Part shown: positions 1-8,985 of the stretch, piece by piece
Layout of the letters: each line of letters starts with the position of its first letter
Position numbering within the stretch: position 1 is the first letter of the stretch
Assembly (NCBI GenBank): GCA_019187085.1
Contig: JABARS010000006.1
Coordinates: 289,952 to 353,951, forward strand
Length of the DNA stretch: 64,000 bases
From: Pseudorhodoplanes sp.
Lineage (GTDB): Bacteria; Pseudomonadota; Alphaproteobacteria; Rhizobiales; Xanthobacteraceae
Reading direction: 5' to 3'
The notes under the pieces: generated by a model
Databases searched by the model: none
The model's input: only the letters and a program-made list of their open reading frames with translations
What the model was told of the DNA's origin: nothing
Position numbers and translations under genes: made by a program

Positions 1-94
1 AGGCAAGCGAGGTCACCGAAAAAGCCGAGCCGGGCGACAGGAAGATCTTTTCGACCTTCTCGAACAGGAAAGTGAAGCCTCTCGTCAGGTCCAT
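1..94 (-). CDS. N-terminus of a possible sterol desaturase-family protein (partial)
   Basis: Only the first 31 codons are inside the window, and the gene runs off the left edge. The ATG at 94 is preceded on the minus strand by a good GGAGG ribosome site about 6 bases away, which supports this start. The visible peptide begins MDLTRGFTFLFEKVEK and continues with a SPGSAFSVTSL stretch. That resembles the segment before the first membrane helix of sterol desaturase / fatty acid hydroxylase family proteins, but the fragment is too short to be sure. The reading frame is well supported; the family is a guess. Confidence 0.5.
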   Translation of the reverse strand, partial: MDLTRGFTFLFEKVEKIFLSPGSAFSVTSLA

Positions 95-311
95 CGTCGC
101 CTCCGCGCGGCGTTTCCATCCTTGTTGCCCGGCGCGTTAATTTTGGATTATGGGGATTGCCGACGCAGGCGCGATCCCCGGCCGGCGCAACGGCGCGGCC
201 GTGCCGGCACGGCGGGTACGAGAACGTGGTTAACCGATCGTCAAAGTCCGCGGCGTAGGATCGTCTCCGGATGCCGGCAGTTCGCCCGCCGGTTAAAATC
301 GTTCTCGCACG

Positions 312-548
312 GTGGCTGACATGTCGCTCGAATGTGCTCCGATCACCGGCCATGTGCCGGCTGGCGCCTGCCGCAATTGCGGCACCATCATCCCGCCCGC
401 CGAGCCGGTGCTGGTCAAATTCCACCGCTGCTATTATTGCGGCCGCTACGATCCCTGCGGGTCGAGCTGGCGGACGCTCGTGCTCTCGGGCGCCGTCATC
501 GCGGCGATGTCGGCGTTCACCGCGTGGTGGGGCCAGTCGCTGCTCTGA
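312..548 (+). CDS. Small zinc-ribbon-like protein with a C-terminal membrane helix
   Basis: This is a 78-residue protein of unknown function. It has two CxxC pairs (Cys20/Cys23 and Cys40/Cys43, numbered from the GTG start at 312), spaced as in a small zinc ribbon. A hydrophobic helix follows at about residues 56-72 and would anchor it in the inner membrane with the zinc knuckle on one side. The start is either GTG 312 or the in-frame ATG 321; neither has a convincing ribosome site. It stands alone, upstream of a strong terminator at 683-717. The paired cysteines and membrane segment make a chance frame unlikely, but I do not recognise the family. Confidence 0.5.
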   Translation: MADMSLECAPITGHVPAGACRNCGTIIPPAEPVLVKFHRCYYCGRYDPCGSSWRTLVLSGAVIAAMSAFTAWWGQSLL

Positions 549-682
549 ATACAGGCCGGCGTACCGACGGACGGCGGAATTTACATCGCGTTTATTGGCA
601 GCTCCGGCACGCTCTGCGATGCTCAAGTCTGCGGTTTGCGGGCAGTGAGCCGCGCACTCTCCCTCTATTGGTCCGTTGCTTG

Positions 683-717
683 ACGGATCCTGCCGCCCGG
701 CGGGATCCGTTTTTTTT
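683..717 (+). terminator. Rho-independent terminator
   Basis: An 8-bp perfect stem (ACGGATCC with GGATCCGT) closes an 11-base loop and is followed by a run of eight T on the plus strand. It probably ends transcription of the small gene at 312-548, and it also lies just beyond the 3' end of the converging gene at 726-1469. Confidence 0.8.
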
Positions 718-725
718 CACGGTCC

Positions 726-1469
726 TCATCGTCCTCCCCCGATCAGGAACGCGGCGGCGCCGACCAGCCCCATGAGCACGGGCTGGTGGAGAAGATAGAC
801 CACGAGGCTGTGGCGCCCGAGAAACGCCAGGGCCCGCGACGGCACGGCCTGCGCCCGCCATTGCGCCCAGCGTTCGCGCGGCCGCAGGCGCAACGCGAGC
901 TTCGCGCCCGCGATGCCGGCCAGCACGGCGCCGAACCACGGCAGCAGCGGGACATAGTCGTTGGAGGGACGGACCTCGCTCGCAAGACCGAGCCAGAGCC
1001 AGCCCGGCGCGTTGAAGGCGGGCGAAGTGAGAAATTCGGGCGCCGCAAGACAGGCGAACGCGGCGAGCAGCACGAGTGCCGGCGGCAGCCGCAGAAAGGC
1101 AAGGCCGAGCACGCTCGCGAGCGCGATGCAGTGCAGGATGCCGAACAGGATCGCGCCGTCCGGATCGATATAGAAAGATGACACGGTGATGACCGCCGCG
1201 GCCGCGGCCACCATCGCCAGCCGGCGCAGAAAAGACGCGCGCCGCAAATGCCGCCCGTGCGCGAGCAGAAGGCTGACGCCGACCAGCGCCAGGAAGCCTG
1301 CCGCAATCGCATGCGCGAAGCCGCGCCACGCCAGGTGGCTCGTGACGCCGAGATCGGCGAGCGCGAAGAATTCGATATCCCAGAAGAAATGATAGACCGC
1401 CATCGCGGCCAGCGCCGCGCCGCGCAGGACGTCCACGAGATCGATGCGGCGCGACGGCGAGGCGTCCAT
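726..1469 (-). CDS. DUF1624 / heparan-alpha-glucosaminide N-acetyltransferase-like membrane protein
   Basis: This is a 247-residue polytopic inner-membrane protein. The opening RRIDLVDVLRGAALAAM followed by a His-containing helix (AVYHFFWDIEFF) is the hallmark of the DUF1624/HGSNAT-like acyltransferase family, whose members are predicted to move acyl groups across or at the membrane. About seven hydrophobic segments follow, with a PLLPWFGAVLAG loop and a C-terminal HSLVVYLLHQPVLMG helix typical of the family. The frame stays open upstream of ATG 1469, but the family alignment starts at MDASPSRRIDLVD. The acceptor is unknown. It diverges from the Nudix gene. Confidence 0.8.
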   Translation of the reverse strand: MDASPSRRIDLVDVLRGAALAAMAVYHFFWDIEFFALADLGVTSHLAWRGFAHAIAAGFLALVGVSLLLAHGRHLRRASFLRRLAMVAAAAAVITVSSFYIDPDGAILFGILHCIALASVLGLAFLRLPPALVLLAAFACLAAPEFLTSPAFNAPGWLWLGLASEVRPSNDYVPLLPWFGAVLAGIAGAKLALRLRPRERWAQWRAQAVPSRALAFLGRHSLVVYLLHQPVLMGLVGAAAFLIGGGR

Positions 1470-1609
1470 CACGACACCGTCCGGCGGATGGCGGCGGCGC
1501 GCGACGCACCCGGCATCGACCGCCCCCGCGCGATTGGGAACGAGACAAGCTGTGTTATATTTTCCGTTCGATTGCGACGAATCATCCAGCATTGTGAGCT
1601 TGAACGTCG

Positions 1610-2119
1610 ATGGCGCGGGCGCCCATTCTGGCAGCAGGAGGCATTGTATTCCGCGATGGCGGCCGGCCGCTGGTCGCGATCGTCCAGCGCCGCAAGGACC
1701 GGCGCTGGGTGCTGCCCAAGGGCAAGCTGAACGTCAACGAGCGCCCGCTGGCCGCCGCGCGGCGCGAAGTGATCGAGGAGACCGGCCATCAGGTCCAGGT
1801 CCACGAATTCCTCGGTGTCCTCACCTATCAATCGCGCACGGCGCCCAAGGTGGTGCAGTTCTGGCGCATGCAGGCGGCGGACGGTCCGACCCGCAAGCTC
1901 GCGCGCGACATCCGTGCCGTGGACTGGCTGCCGCTCGACGATGCGGTGGCCAAGCTCAGCTTTCCGGTCGAGCAACTGTTCCTGACGCAGGTCGGCCGTC
2001 ACGCGTTGAAAATGATGAATGCGTCCGCGCCGGCCGCGCGCCCGACCCTGTTGCGCCGCATCCTGCAGAAGCTCGAACGCGGCGGGGCGGGGCGCGCCGT
2101 CCTGCGCCGGGGCGCGTAA
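1610..2119 (+). CDS. Nudix hydrolase
   Basis: This 169-residue cytoplasmic hydrolase cleaves a nucleoside diphosphate linked to another group, with Mg2+ bound by the Nudix box. The box is complete: Gly38, Glu44, Arg52-Glu53, Glu56-Glu57 and Gly59 fit GX5EX7REUXEEXGU, although the last hydrophobic position is His60. The preceding RRWVLPKGK stretch is typical of the diadenosine polyphosphate / NTP-cleaning branch. The C-terminal 40 residues are basic and poorly conserved. The substrate cannot be read from sequence. The gene is monocistronic. Confidence 0.88.
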   Translation: MARAPILAAGGIVFRDGGRPLVAIVQRRKDRRWVLPKGKLNVNERPLAAARREVIEETGHQVQVHEFLGVLTYQSRTAPKVVQFWRMQAADGPTRKLARDIRAVDWLPLDDAVAKLSFPVEQLFLTQVGRHALKMMNASAPAARPTLLRRILQKLERGGAGRAVLRRGA

Positions 2120-2164
2120 GCCATTCGTTCGCCGACGGTTCATCCGTCGTTCAGACTCACGGAT

Positions 2165-2189
2165 GGAACCTCGGCCGGGTCTGGCCGTT
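2165..2189 (+). promoter_or_regulatory. EcfG-type general-stress promoter
   Basis: GGAAC at 2165-2169 and CGTT at 2186-2189 are separated by exactly 16 bases. This is the consensus recognised by the alphaproteobacterial stress sigma factor EcfG (PhyR/NepR cascade). It sits 33 bases before the ATG of the secreted protein at 2222. Confidence 0.7.
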
Positions 2190-2221
2190 TTCTCCAAACC
2201 TTGATCCTGAGAGGTGATGCC

Positions 2222-2512
2222 ATGTCGAAAACGATCCTCAGCATCGCCGCCGCTGGCCTGGTTGCTCTCGCAACGATAACGGCGCCTGCCCCGGCCGAAG
2301 CACGGCGCGGCGGCGCGGTCGCGGCCGGAATTATCGGCGGACTGGCCGTCGGCGCGCTGCTCGGCGGTGCGTACCGGCCCTACGGTCCCTATTATGGTCC
2401 CGCCTATTATGGCGCCTATGGACCTGGCTATGGACCTGGCTGCGTCATCCGGCGCGAGCGCGTGTGGAACGGCTATCGCTGGGTGCGGCAGCGGGTTCGC
2501 GTCTGCTACTGA
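2222..2512 (+). CDS. Small secreted Gly/Tyr-rich protein
   Basis: This is a 96-residue exported protein of unknown function. The N-terminus (MSKTILSIAAAGLVALATI, then an APAEA cleavage site) is a signal peptide. A hydrophobic glycine-rich helix follows, then a stretch of short Pro-Tyr-Gly-Pro repeats at about residues 50-75, and a basic end with a single cysteine pair region (GCVIRRERVW to VRVCY). Such proteins are common in Hyphomicrobiales and are often stress-induced. The start at 2222 has a GAGAGGTGATGCC leader. The EcfG-type promoter just upstream implies general-stress control. It resembles the next gene in layout and may be a divergent paralog. Confidence 0.75.
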   Translation: MSKTILSIAAAGLVALATITAPAPAEARRGGAVAAGIIGGLAVGALLGGAYRPYGPYYGPAYYGAYGPGYGPGCVIRRERVWNGYRWVRQRVRVCY

Positions 2513-2570
2513 CCGCGGCAAGCGCGCACGGGCAATCGCGCGCACCGGCGGCGCGGGATGTTGCGGCGCC

Positions 2571-2615
2571 AAAGCCATGGCGTGCAAAACTATGGCGTGC
2601 AAAGCCATGGTGTAC
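2571..2615. repeat. Three tandem 15-bp repeats
   Basis: The 15-base unit AAAGCCATGGCGTGC occurs three times head to tail (2571-2585, 2586-2600, 2601-2615) with two or three mismatches between copies. It lies in the gap between two secreted-protein genes. No gene is assigned here. Confidence 0.7.
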
Positions 2616-2746
2616 TTGGATATTTGCGCGCGACCGGCCGTGCCATCACACTTCCGACAAAAACGTGCCCTCACGCTATCAAGCCGCATCGAAGGCGGAT
2701 AATGTGCGCCGCAGGCCGAGTCGGGCCGACACTGGGAGAGATGACC

Positions 2747-3085
2747 ATGAAGAAATCCATTCTCGCGCTCGCCGCCGCGGCGACGATCGCCATTACGAGC
2801 GTCGCCTCGATCGAGTCGGCCGAAGCCAGCCGCCGCGGCCGCGCGATCGGTGCCGGAATTGCAGCCGGTATCGGCGCCGCCATCATCGGCAGCGCGATCG
2901 TGAACTCGCCCGCCTACGCCTATCCGCGGACCTATTATCCGGTCGCCGGCTACGAACCGTATCCGGCCTACGGCATCGCCGCTCCCTATGGCTGCCCGGG
3001 CGGCTACTGGGCGCGTCGTCCGGTCCGCGACCGCTGGGGCAACGTGGTCGGCTGGAGCAAGCCGCGCTTCTTCTGCCCGCGCTGA
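2747..3085 (+). CDS. Small secreted Tyr/Pro-rich protein
   Basis: This is a 112-residue exported protein of unknown function. A signal peptide (MKKSILALAAAATIAITSVAS, cleavage near SAEAS) precedes a Gly/Ala helix of the form GAGIAAGIGAAIIGS. A Tyr-Pro-rich middle and a C-terminal part with two cysteines and several tryptophans follow. ATG 2747 is preferred over the in-frame ATG at 2741 because GGGAGAG ends directly before 2741, leaving 6 bases to 2747. A strong terminator follows at 3101-3139. Confidence 0.75.
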   Translation: MKKSILALAAAATIAITSVASIESAEASRRGRAIGAGIAAGIGAAIIGSAIVNSPAYAYPRTYYPVAGYEPYPAYGIAAPYGCPGGYWARRPVRDRWGNVVGWSKPRFFCPR

Positions 3086-3100
3086 TTTCCCGACAAGACC

Positions 3101-3139
3101 AAAGGCCCGGCCGGCGCGCCCGCGCGGCCGGGCTTTTTC
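3101..3139 (+). terminator. Rho-independent terminator
   Basis: The 9-bp stem GCCCGGCCG / CGGCCGGGC is followed by five T on the plus strand, with an A run on the other side. It probably ends the gene at 2747-3085 and may also serve the converging transglycosylase gene. Confidence 0.75.
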
Positions 3140-3162
3140 GTGCCTGAAGGTGCGGCAGCCGC

Positions 3163-4425
3163 TCATCGCCGGCCGCTCCGCAGATGATCGAGCACGACGG
3201 TGCTCGGCCAGCAATCGAGCGGCAGGCCGTGCGCCTTCTGGTACTGCCCGATCGCGGCGCGGGTCTTCATGCCGGCCTTGCCGTCCACCTTGTCCGCATA
3301 GAGCCCGCGCGCGGCAAGGCGGCGCTGCATGTCCTCGACCTGGCCGGTGCGCAATTGCCCGCTCTTGGTCCAGGACTGGCGGAACGGCCCGCCGCCGGCG
3401 ATGCGGTCGCTGAGATTGCCGACAAAGAGCACGTACAGATCCGAGAAATTGTAGTCCTTGAGCACGAAGTAATTCTTCGGCGTGAGAAAGGCCGGGCCGA
3501 GCCGCCCCTCCGGCTGCAGCACCGAGGCCTCCTGCGCGAGCGCCTCAGCGTCGAGCGTGCGCGGATACACCGGCACAAGCCCGTGCGCGAGCCACGCGCG
3601 CACCGGACGGACGCTTTCCGGCACGCCGAGCGTGCAGTCGAAACCGGGCGGCACGCGCACCTCGTAGCCCCAGCGGCCGCCGCGCTGCCAGCCCTTGGCC
3701 GCGAGCTGGCGCGCGGCCGAGGCCAGCGCATCGGGCACCGAGCCGAACAGGTCGGCGCGCCCGTCGCCGTCGAAATCGACCGCGTGTCTATAGAATTCCG
3801 AAGGCAGGAATTGCGTGAGCCCCATCGCCCCGCCCCATGAGCTTTTCATCTCGGCGCGCCGCACGAGGCCGTCCTCGATCAGCTTGAGCGCCATCAGGAA
3901 CTCGTTGCGAAACATGTCCTTGCGGCGTCCGGTATAGGCCTGCGTCGCGAGCACGCGCAGCGCGTCGCGCGTGAGGCGGAAGCGCCCGTAATCGGTCTCG
4001 CGTCCCCAGATCGCCAGCACCACCGCCCCCGGCACGCCGAATTCGCGCTCGATGCGCGCAAGCGTCGCCGCATGCGTCTGCGCCAGCCCGCGGCCGTGTT
4101 CGGCGAGGCGCGCGAGCGCGGATTCCTTCAGGTAATCGGCCGGCGTCTGCACGAATTCCGGCTGCGGCGGCGGTGCGTCCACGCGCCCGGGTATGACAAG
4201 GTCCGGCAGCGAGAGATCGGGCTCGAGCCCGCGCGTCGTCTCGTCGAAGACCTTGCGCGAGATGCCGAGCGTCTGCGCCTGCGGCCACAGCGATTGCAGA
4301 AACGCACCGAACGCGCCCGACTGCGCCTGCGCCGGCGGGCACAGCAGACCAAGGGCGATAAGTGCGCAGGCCAGAATCCGCGTGCGCGGGACTGCGCCAC
4401 GGGGTCCGGCCGGCGCCCTCGTCAA
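3163..4425 (-). CDS. Lytic murein transglycosylase (MltB-type) with peptidoglycan-binding domain
   Basis: This 420-residue periplasmic enzyme cleaves peptidoglycan glycan strands to 1,6-anhydro-muropeptides. A signal peptide (residues 15-35, ending PPAQAQ) leads into the MltB/SLT_2 catalytic domain at about 38-340, with the catalytic glutamate at Glu143 in IWGRETDYG and the family motifs [18 protein letters not shown] and [13 protein letters not shown]-terminal PG_binding_1 domain covers about 355-415 ([19 protein letters not shown]). No ATG is available in frame near the signal peptide. The best start is TTG at 4425, which overlaps the TGA of the upstream YqhA gene and suggests translational coupling. 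Confidence 0.87.
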   Translation of the reverse strand: MTRAPAGPRGAVPRTRILACALIALGLLCPPAQAQSGAFGAFLQSLWPQAQTLGISRKVFDETTRGLEPDLSLPDLVIPGRVDAPPPQPEFVQTPADYLKESALARLAEHGRGLAQTHAATLARIEREFGVPGAVVLAIWGRETDYGRFRLTRDALRVLATQAYTGRRKDMFRNEFLMALKLIEDGLVRRAEMKSSWGGAMGLTQFLPSEFYRHAVDFDGDGRADLFGSVPDALASAARQLAAKGWQRGGRWGYEVRVPPGFDCTLGVPESVRPVRAWLAHGLVPVYPRTLDAEALAQEASVLQPEGRLGPAFLTPKNYFVLKDYNFSDLYVLFVGNLSDRIAGGGPFRQSWTKSGQLRTGQVEDMQRRLAARGLYADKVDGKAGMKTRAAIGQYQKAHGLPLDCWPSTVVLDHLRSGRR

Positions 4426-5000
4426 TGAGGCCCGCCCTTCTCGTCGGGCACATAGCTCAGGCGATCGACATAGGCGATGCCGATGGCCGAGAGGATGAAG
4501 ACGCAATGGATGATGGTCTGCCACATCACGCCGGTCTCGGTGTAATTCGTCTTGCCGCTGCCCATATTGCCGGCCTCGATGAAGGTGCGCAGCAGGTGGA
4601 TCGACGAGATGCCGATGATCGCCATGGCGAGCTTGATCTTGAGCACGCTGGCATTGACGTGGGAGAGCCATTCCGGCTGGTCGGGATGGCCTTCCAGCTC
4701 CAGCCGCGACACGAACGTCTCGTAGCCGCCGACGATGACCATGATCAGAAGGTTCGAGATCATCACCACGTCGATCAGACCGAGCACCACCAGCATGATC
4801 TGCTGTTCGGAGAAATCGGTCGCGTGCTGGACGAGATGGACGAGCTCTTTCAGGAACAGGAAGACATAGACGCCCTGCGCCACGATCAGCCCGAGATAGA
4901 GCGGAAGCTGCAGCCAGCGCGAGGCAAAGATGAGCTGCGGCAGCGGACGCAGGCCTTTGAAGCCCCGCGGCGGGACCGGCGTTTCGGGCGCCATCGACAT
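4422..5000 (-). CDS. YqhA / UPF0114 family membrane protein
   Basis: This 192-residue inner-membrane protein belongs to the UPF0114 (TIGR00645, YqhA) family of unknown function. Four hydrophobic segments are visible, around residues 25-52, 68-90, 120-142 and 158-178. The family landmarks are present: [47 protein letters not shown] and [11 protein letters not shown]. Length is normal. The start codon is the first ATG in MSMAPETP. Its stop overlaps the start of the transglycosylase gene, so the two are probably one transcript. Confidence 0.9.
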   Translation of the reverse strand: MSMAPETPVPPRGFKGLRPLPQLIFASRWLQLPLYLGLIVAQGVYVFLFLKELVHLVQHATDFSEQQIMLVVLGLIDVVMISNLLIMVIVGGYETFVSRLELEGHPDQPEWLSHVNASVLKIKLAMAIIGISSIHLLRTFIEAGNMGSGKTNYTETGVMWQTIIHCVFILSAIGIAYVDRLSYVPDEKGGPH

Positions 5001-5103
5001 GACTGGTTCCTTTCGGGCGGTAACGGCGTCGGGCCGCGAAATCCGCGGCCCGGATGCGCATTATAATGTGATTCGGATGGCGGCCGACGGGCGGCGCGCA
5101 TGC

Positions 5104-5487
5104 TCAGCGCTGCGGGCCGGCAGATCCGTCACCCGCCCGCCGGCGCGACCCCCGCACAGTCAGCGGCGCTTGCGCGGCGCGCACCGCGCGCTGCCAGTCG
5201 GCGAACGCTTCGCCGGCCGGCGTCTCGTCGAGCCAGGCGATCGTGTCGTCGAAATTGAGCCCATCCTCCTGCGCCTCGCCGATGCCGGCGAACCAGGCGC
5301 GCACGCCTTCCGGCAGGAGCGGGAAATGGGTCTGCAGGCAGGATTGCGCGCGACCGCGGCAGGCGCTGGCGCGCATGCAAGCCGAGTTGCGGCACAGCCG
5401 CCAGATCAGCAGCACGTCGTTCCAGCCGCGGATGGTGCGTTCGATGGTGCGTGCGTCCGCGCCGGGCGCGGCATCATTCGTGGTCAT
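5104..5487 (-). CDS. Conserved hypothetical protein
   Basis: This is a 127-residue soluble protein with no recognised domain. Four cysteines cluster at about residues 36-52 (LCRNSACMRASACRGRAQSC), possibly a metal or redox site, within a helical region. The C-terminal half is acidic and then ends in a basic tail. The start at ATG 5487 (MTTNDAAPG) fits the coding statistics. Three 37-bp repeats lie upstream, at 5589-5684. It is on the same strand as YqhA, 103 bases away. Confidence 0.6.
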   Translation of the reverse strand: MTTNDAAPGADARTIERTIRGWNDVLLIWRLCRNSACMRASACRGRAQSCLQTHFPLLPEGVRAWFAGIGEAQEDGLNFDDTIAWLDETPAGEAFADWQRAVRAAQAPLTVRGSRRRAGDGSAGPQR

Positions 5488-5588
5488 GTCAGCCTCGTGA
5501 GATGTGTGGGGAGAATTCGGCGCAAACGCCATCGCCCGTATTGTTTGCGGCGCCGGGTACGCCGTTGTTCCATGCCCGTTCGGGCTCA

Positions 5589-5684
5589 CATACCGGGTAA
5601 ACCCGGCATGTGATTCTTTCCTTCGCATACCGGGTAAACCCGGCATGCAATTCTTTCCTTCGCATACCAGGTAAACCCGGCATG
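5589..5684. repeat. Three 37-bp direct repeats with palindromic core
   Basis: A 22-base near-palindrome (core CCGGGT-AA-ACCCGG flanked by CATA/CATG arms) occurs at 5589-5610, 5626-5647 and 5663-5684. Copies are separated by the near-identical 15-base spacer ATTCTTTCCTTCG plus two bases, giving a period of exactly 37. The third copy has one core change (CCAGGT). RNA from either strand would fold into stem-loops. This looks like a REP/palindromic intergenic element, not CRISPR, because the spacers are the same. Confidence 0.85.
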
Positions 5685-6049
5685 CGAGGGCGACGGCGCG
5701 CCGCAGGGCGCAACCGCAATCGTTGTGCGGTCCTTGGGGACCGCCGCGCCTTACGGCGCGCCGTCACGGCGTCTTCACTCCTGCGCCGGGCCGCGCTTTC
5801 GTGCGCGCCGTCCGGCGCGCGACGTCAGCGAGCTCCTCGCGGGGACTCCTGATGGTCCCGGGCGGAGCCCCGGCGCAGCCCGGGAGCGTGCTTGCGAGGC
5901 ACGCGCGCGGGCGCCGCATCCCCTCCCGCTGTCACGACGCCTCATGAAAGCGCCCTCGGCGGAGAGGAATATGTGGAATATATTCCTATTACGGGAACGT
6001 GTCAAGAGGGGGTGAATACCGGGCGGGCGGGGCGCCGGTTCGACAGCCA
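5685..6049. other. GC-rich palindrome-rich intergenic region
   Basis: No gene is evident in this 365-base stretch. It holds several short inverted repeats, for example GCGGTCC-N4-GGACCGC at 5727-5744 and alternating GGCGCG/CGCGCC runs near 5745-5820. A short AT-rich patch lies at about 5968-5990 (GGAATATGTGGAATATATTCC). Confidence 0.5.
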
Positions 6050-6072
6050 GTGTATATTTCTATAATATACAC
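6039..6072 (+). promoter_or_regulatory. Promoter and dyad operator of the toxin-antitoxin gene
   Basis: A perfect -10 box TATAAT (6061-6066) has a TTCGAC -35-like box 16 bases upstream. Superimposed on the -10 is a 9-bp perfect inverted repeat, GTGTATATT-N5-AATATACAC (6050-6072). The gene's ATG is at 6075, so transcription would start at or next to the start codon, giving a leaderless message. The dyad is the expected binding site for the autorepressing antitoxin or its complex. Confidence 0.75.
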
Positions 6073-6074
6073 TT

Positions 6075-6641
6075 ATGTTGTTCGACACGACCAAAATCGT
6101 CGGTTTTGAATGGGACGAGGGCAATCAACGCAAGAGCACGGACAAGCATGGCGTGAGTCAGGCTGAGGCCGAACAGGTCTTCGTCAATCGACCGCTCCTG
6201 CTTTTGGATGATGCAAAACACAGCGATGACGAACGGCGCTTTCATGCCTACGGCACGACACACGGCGAACGATTATTGCAGGTCAGCTTTACATTGAGAC
6301 GGGAGGGTACGCTGATAAGGATCATTTCCGCCCGCCCCATGAGCGCAGGGAGCGCGCACGCTATGCCAAAGAAACGTAAGGCGACAACAAAGCGGAAGAC
6401 CGTGCCGTCGTTCAGAAACGAGGCCGACGAGCGCGCGTTCTGGGAATCGCACGACACGGCGGATTATTTCGACCTGACCAAGGCGCGGCGTGCGAACTTT
6501 CCCAATCTCAAGCTGTCGACGACATCGATCTCGCTGCGTCTGCCGACCGGGTTGCTCGACCAGATCAAGATCGCGGCCAACAAGCGCGACGTGCCCTATC
6601 AATCGCTCATCAAGATGTGGCTGGCCGAGAAGGTGGGATAG
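6075..6641 (+). CDS. BrnT-family toxin fused in frame to its CopG/BrnA-type antitoxin
   Basis: One 188-codon frame contains two proteins normally made separately. Residues 1-92 are a BrnT-type RNase toxin: FEWDEGNQRKSTDKHGVS, then the DDERRFHAYGTTHGERLLQV region and RIISARPM. Residues 97-188 are the partner antitoxin (CopG_antitoxin family): FWESHDTADYFDLTKA, then TTSISLRLPTGLLDQIK and YQSLIKMWLAEKV. In the next frame, codons after 6350 would read ERARYAKET then stop at 6377-6379, the usual BrnT ending. A single missing base near 6346-6350 has therefore probably joined the two genes. The antitoxin ATG at 6363 survives. It may be a silenced toxin or a working fusion. Confidence 0.8.
   Translation: MLFDTTKIVGFEWDEGNQRKSTDKHGVSQAEAEQVFVNRPLLLLDDAKHSDDERRFHAYGTTHGERLLQVSFTLRREGTLIRIISARPMSAGSAHAMPKKRKATTKRKTVPSFRNEADERAFWESHDTADYFDLTKARRANFPNLKLSTTSISLRLPTGLLDQIKIAANKRDVPYQSLIKMWLAEKVG
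6363..6641 (+). CDS. Antitoxin (CopG/BrnA type), probable independent internal start
   Basis: ATG 6363 (MPKKRKATTKRK) is where the antitoxin of this family normally begins, overlapping the 3' end of the toxin gene by about 17 bases. Translation from it would give a 92-residue antitoxin with a basic N-terminus and a ribbon-helix-helix-like C-terminal part (SISLRLPTGLLDQIKIAANK) that binds the operator and the toxin. It is in the same frame as the upstream toxin because of the apparent one-base deletion. Whether it is still made separately cannot be seen. Confidence 0.6.
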   Translation: MPKKRKATTKRKTVPSFRNEADERAFWESHDTADYFDLTKARRANFPNLKLSTTSISLRLPTGLLDQIKIAANKRDVPYQSLIKMWLAEKVG

Positions 6642-6804
6642 CGGGTCCGGTCCTGCCGCCTGCGGTCGGCAAGCGGTCCTGGCTCTCGCTTCGCTCGGCC
6701 GGGACGACGGCCGGCGCGGCGCACGGGCCCCATCCTTCGGAGCGGCCCTTTTTGCTCATGGTGAGAAGCAGCGCACCGCTCGGGATGAGCGCTCACCGTA
6801 TGCG

Positions 6805-6914
6805 CCTCATGGTGAGGAGCGCTGCGCAGCAGCGCGTCTCGAACCATGAGGCCGCAGCCTCGCAGCGCACGGGCCTCATCCTTCGAGACGCGCTTCGCGC
6901 TCTTCAGGATGAGG
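6805..6914. repeat. Two oppositely oriented palindromic intergenic repeats
   Basis: 6805-6851 runs from CCTCATGGTGAGGAGCGC to GCGTCTCGAACCATGAGG, and 6874-6914 runs from CCTCATCCTTCGAGACGC to GCTCTTCAGGATGAGG. Each is an inverted repeat, and the two are related to each other in opposite orientation. A weaker relative lies at about 6756-6790. These match the type of interspersed palindrome common in Bradyrhizobium-like genomes. They lie between the toxin-antitoxin gene and the 3' end of ettA. No gene is seen from 6642 to 6986. Confidence 0.75.
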
Positions 6915-6986
6915 ATAGCCGCATATGCCGCAGGACGAAGATAACCGCGCACGTCCAGCGTCTCTTCCAGCGCGCGCCTCCCGGCA

Positions 6987-8642
<1,656 letters not shown>

Positions 8643-8985
8643 GGTCCTTCGGTCCCTCGCGCCGGGCGCGTTGTCCGTTTCGTGATCTGGCTGGATCGCG
8701 CAGTCCGCTCATTCCCGCTGCCCCGCGGGAATCCAGCCCGTTTCATCCTGGGCCCCCGCGGGCGCGGGGACGAGCGGATAAAATGATTTGGAATCTGCCG
8801 CTCATGTAGCGGTGCCGACGCGGAAGGGCAAGGCTTGCGGGCACGCCCGCCAGCTTTTCCGCCAGGCCTTGCGGGCCAGTCCGCCGCGGCGGACGCATTG
8901 GCGAGCGCCCCGCGCAGGGCTATCGTCGGCGGCCCGGGCCGAGCGCCCGACCTTCCTGTCGCCTCCTTCCGGCCATGGTGCCCCA
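8643..8985. other. Intergenic region with inverted repeat
   Basis: No gene is recognised in these 343 bases between ettA and the dehydrogenase gene. An 8-bp inverted repeat, ATTCCCGC-N6-GCGGGAAT, lies at 8711-8732, and a CCCCCGCGGGCGCGGGG palindrome follows at about 8752-8770. Both could form RNA hairpins. Confidence 0.5.

Noticed and set aside
5589..5684. Possible CRISPR array
   Set aside because: There are only three units, and the 15-base spacers are nearly identical rather than unique; no cas genes are in the window.
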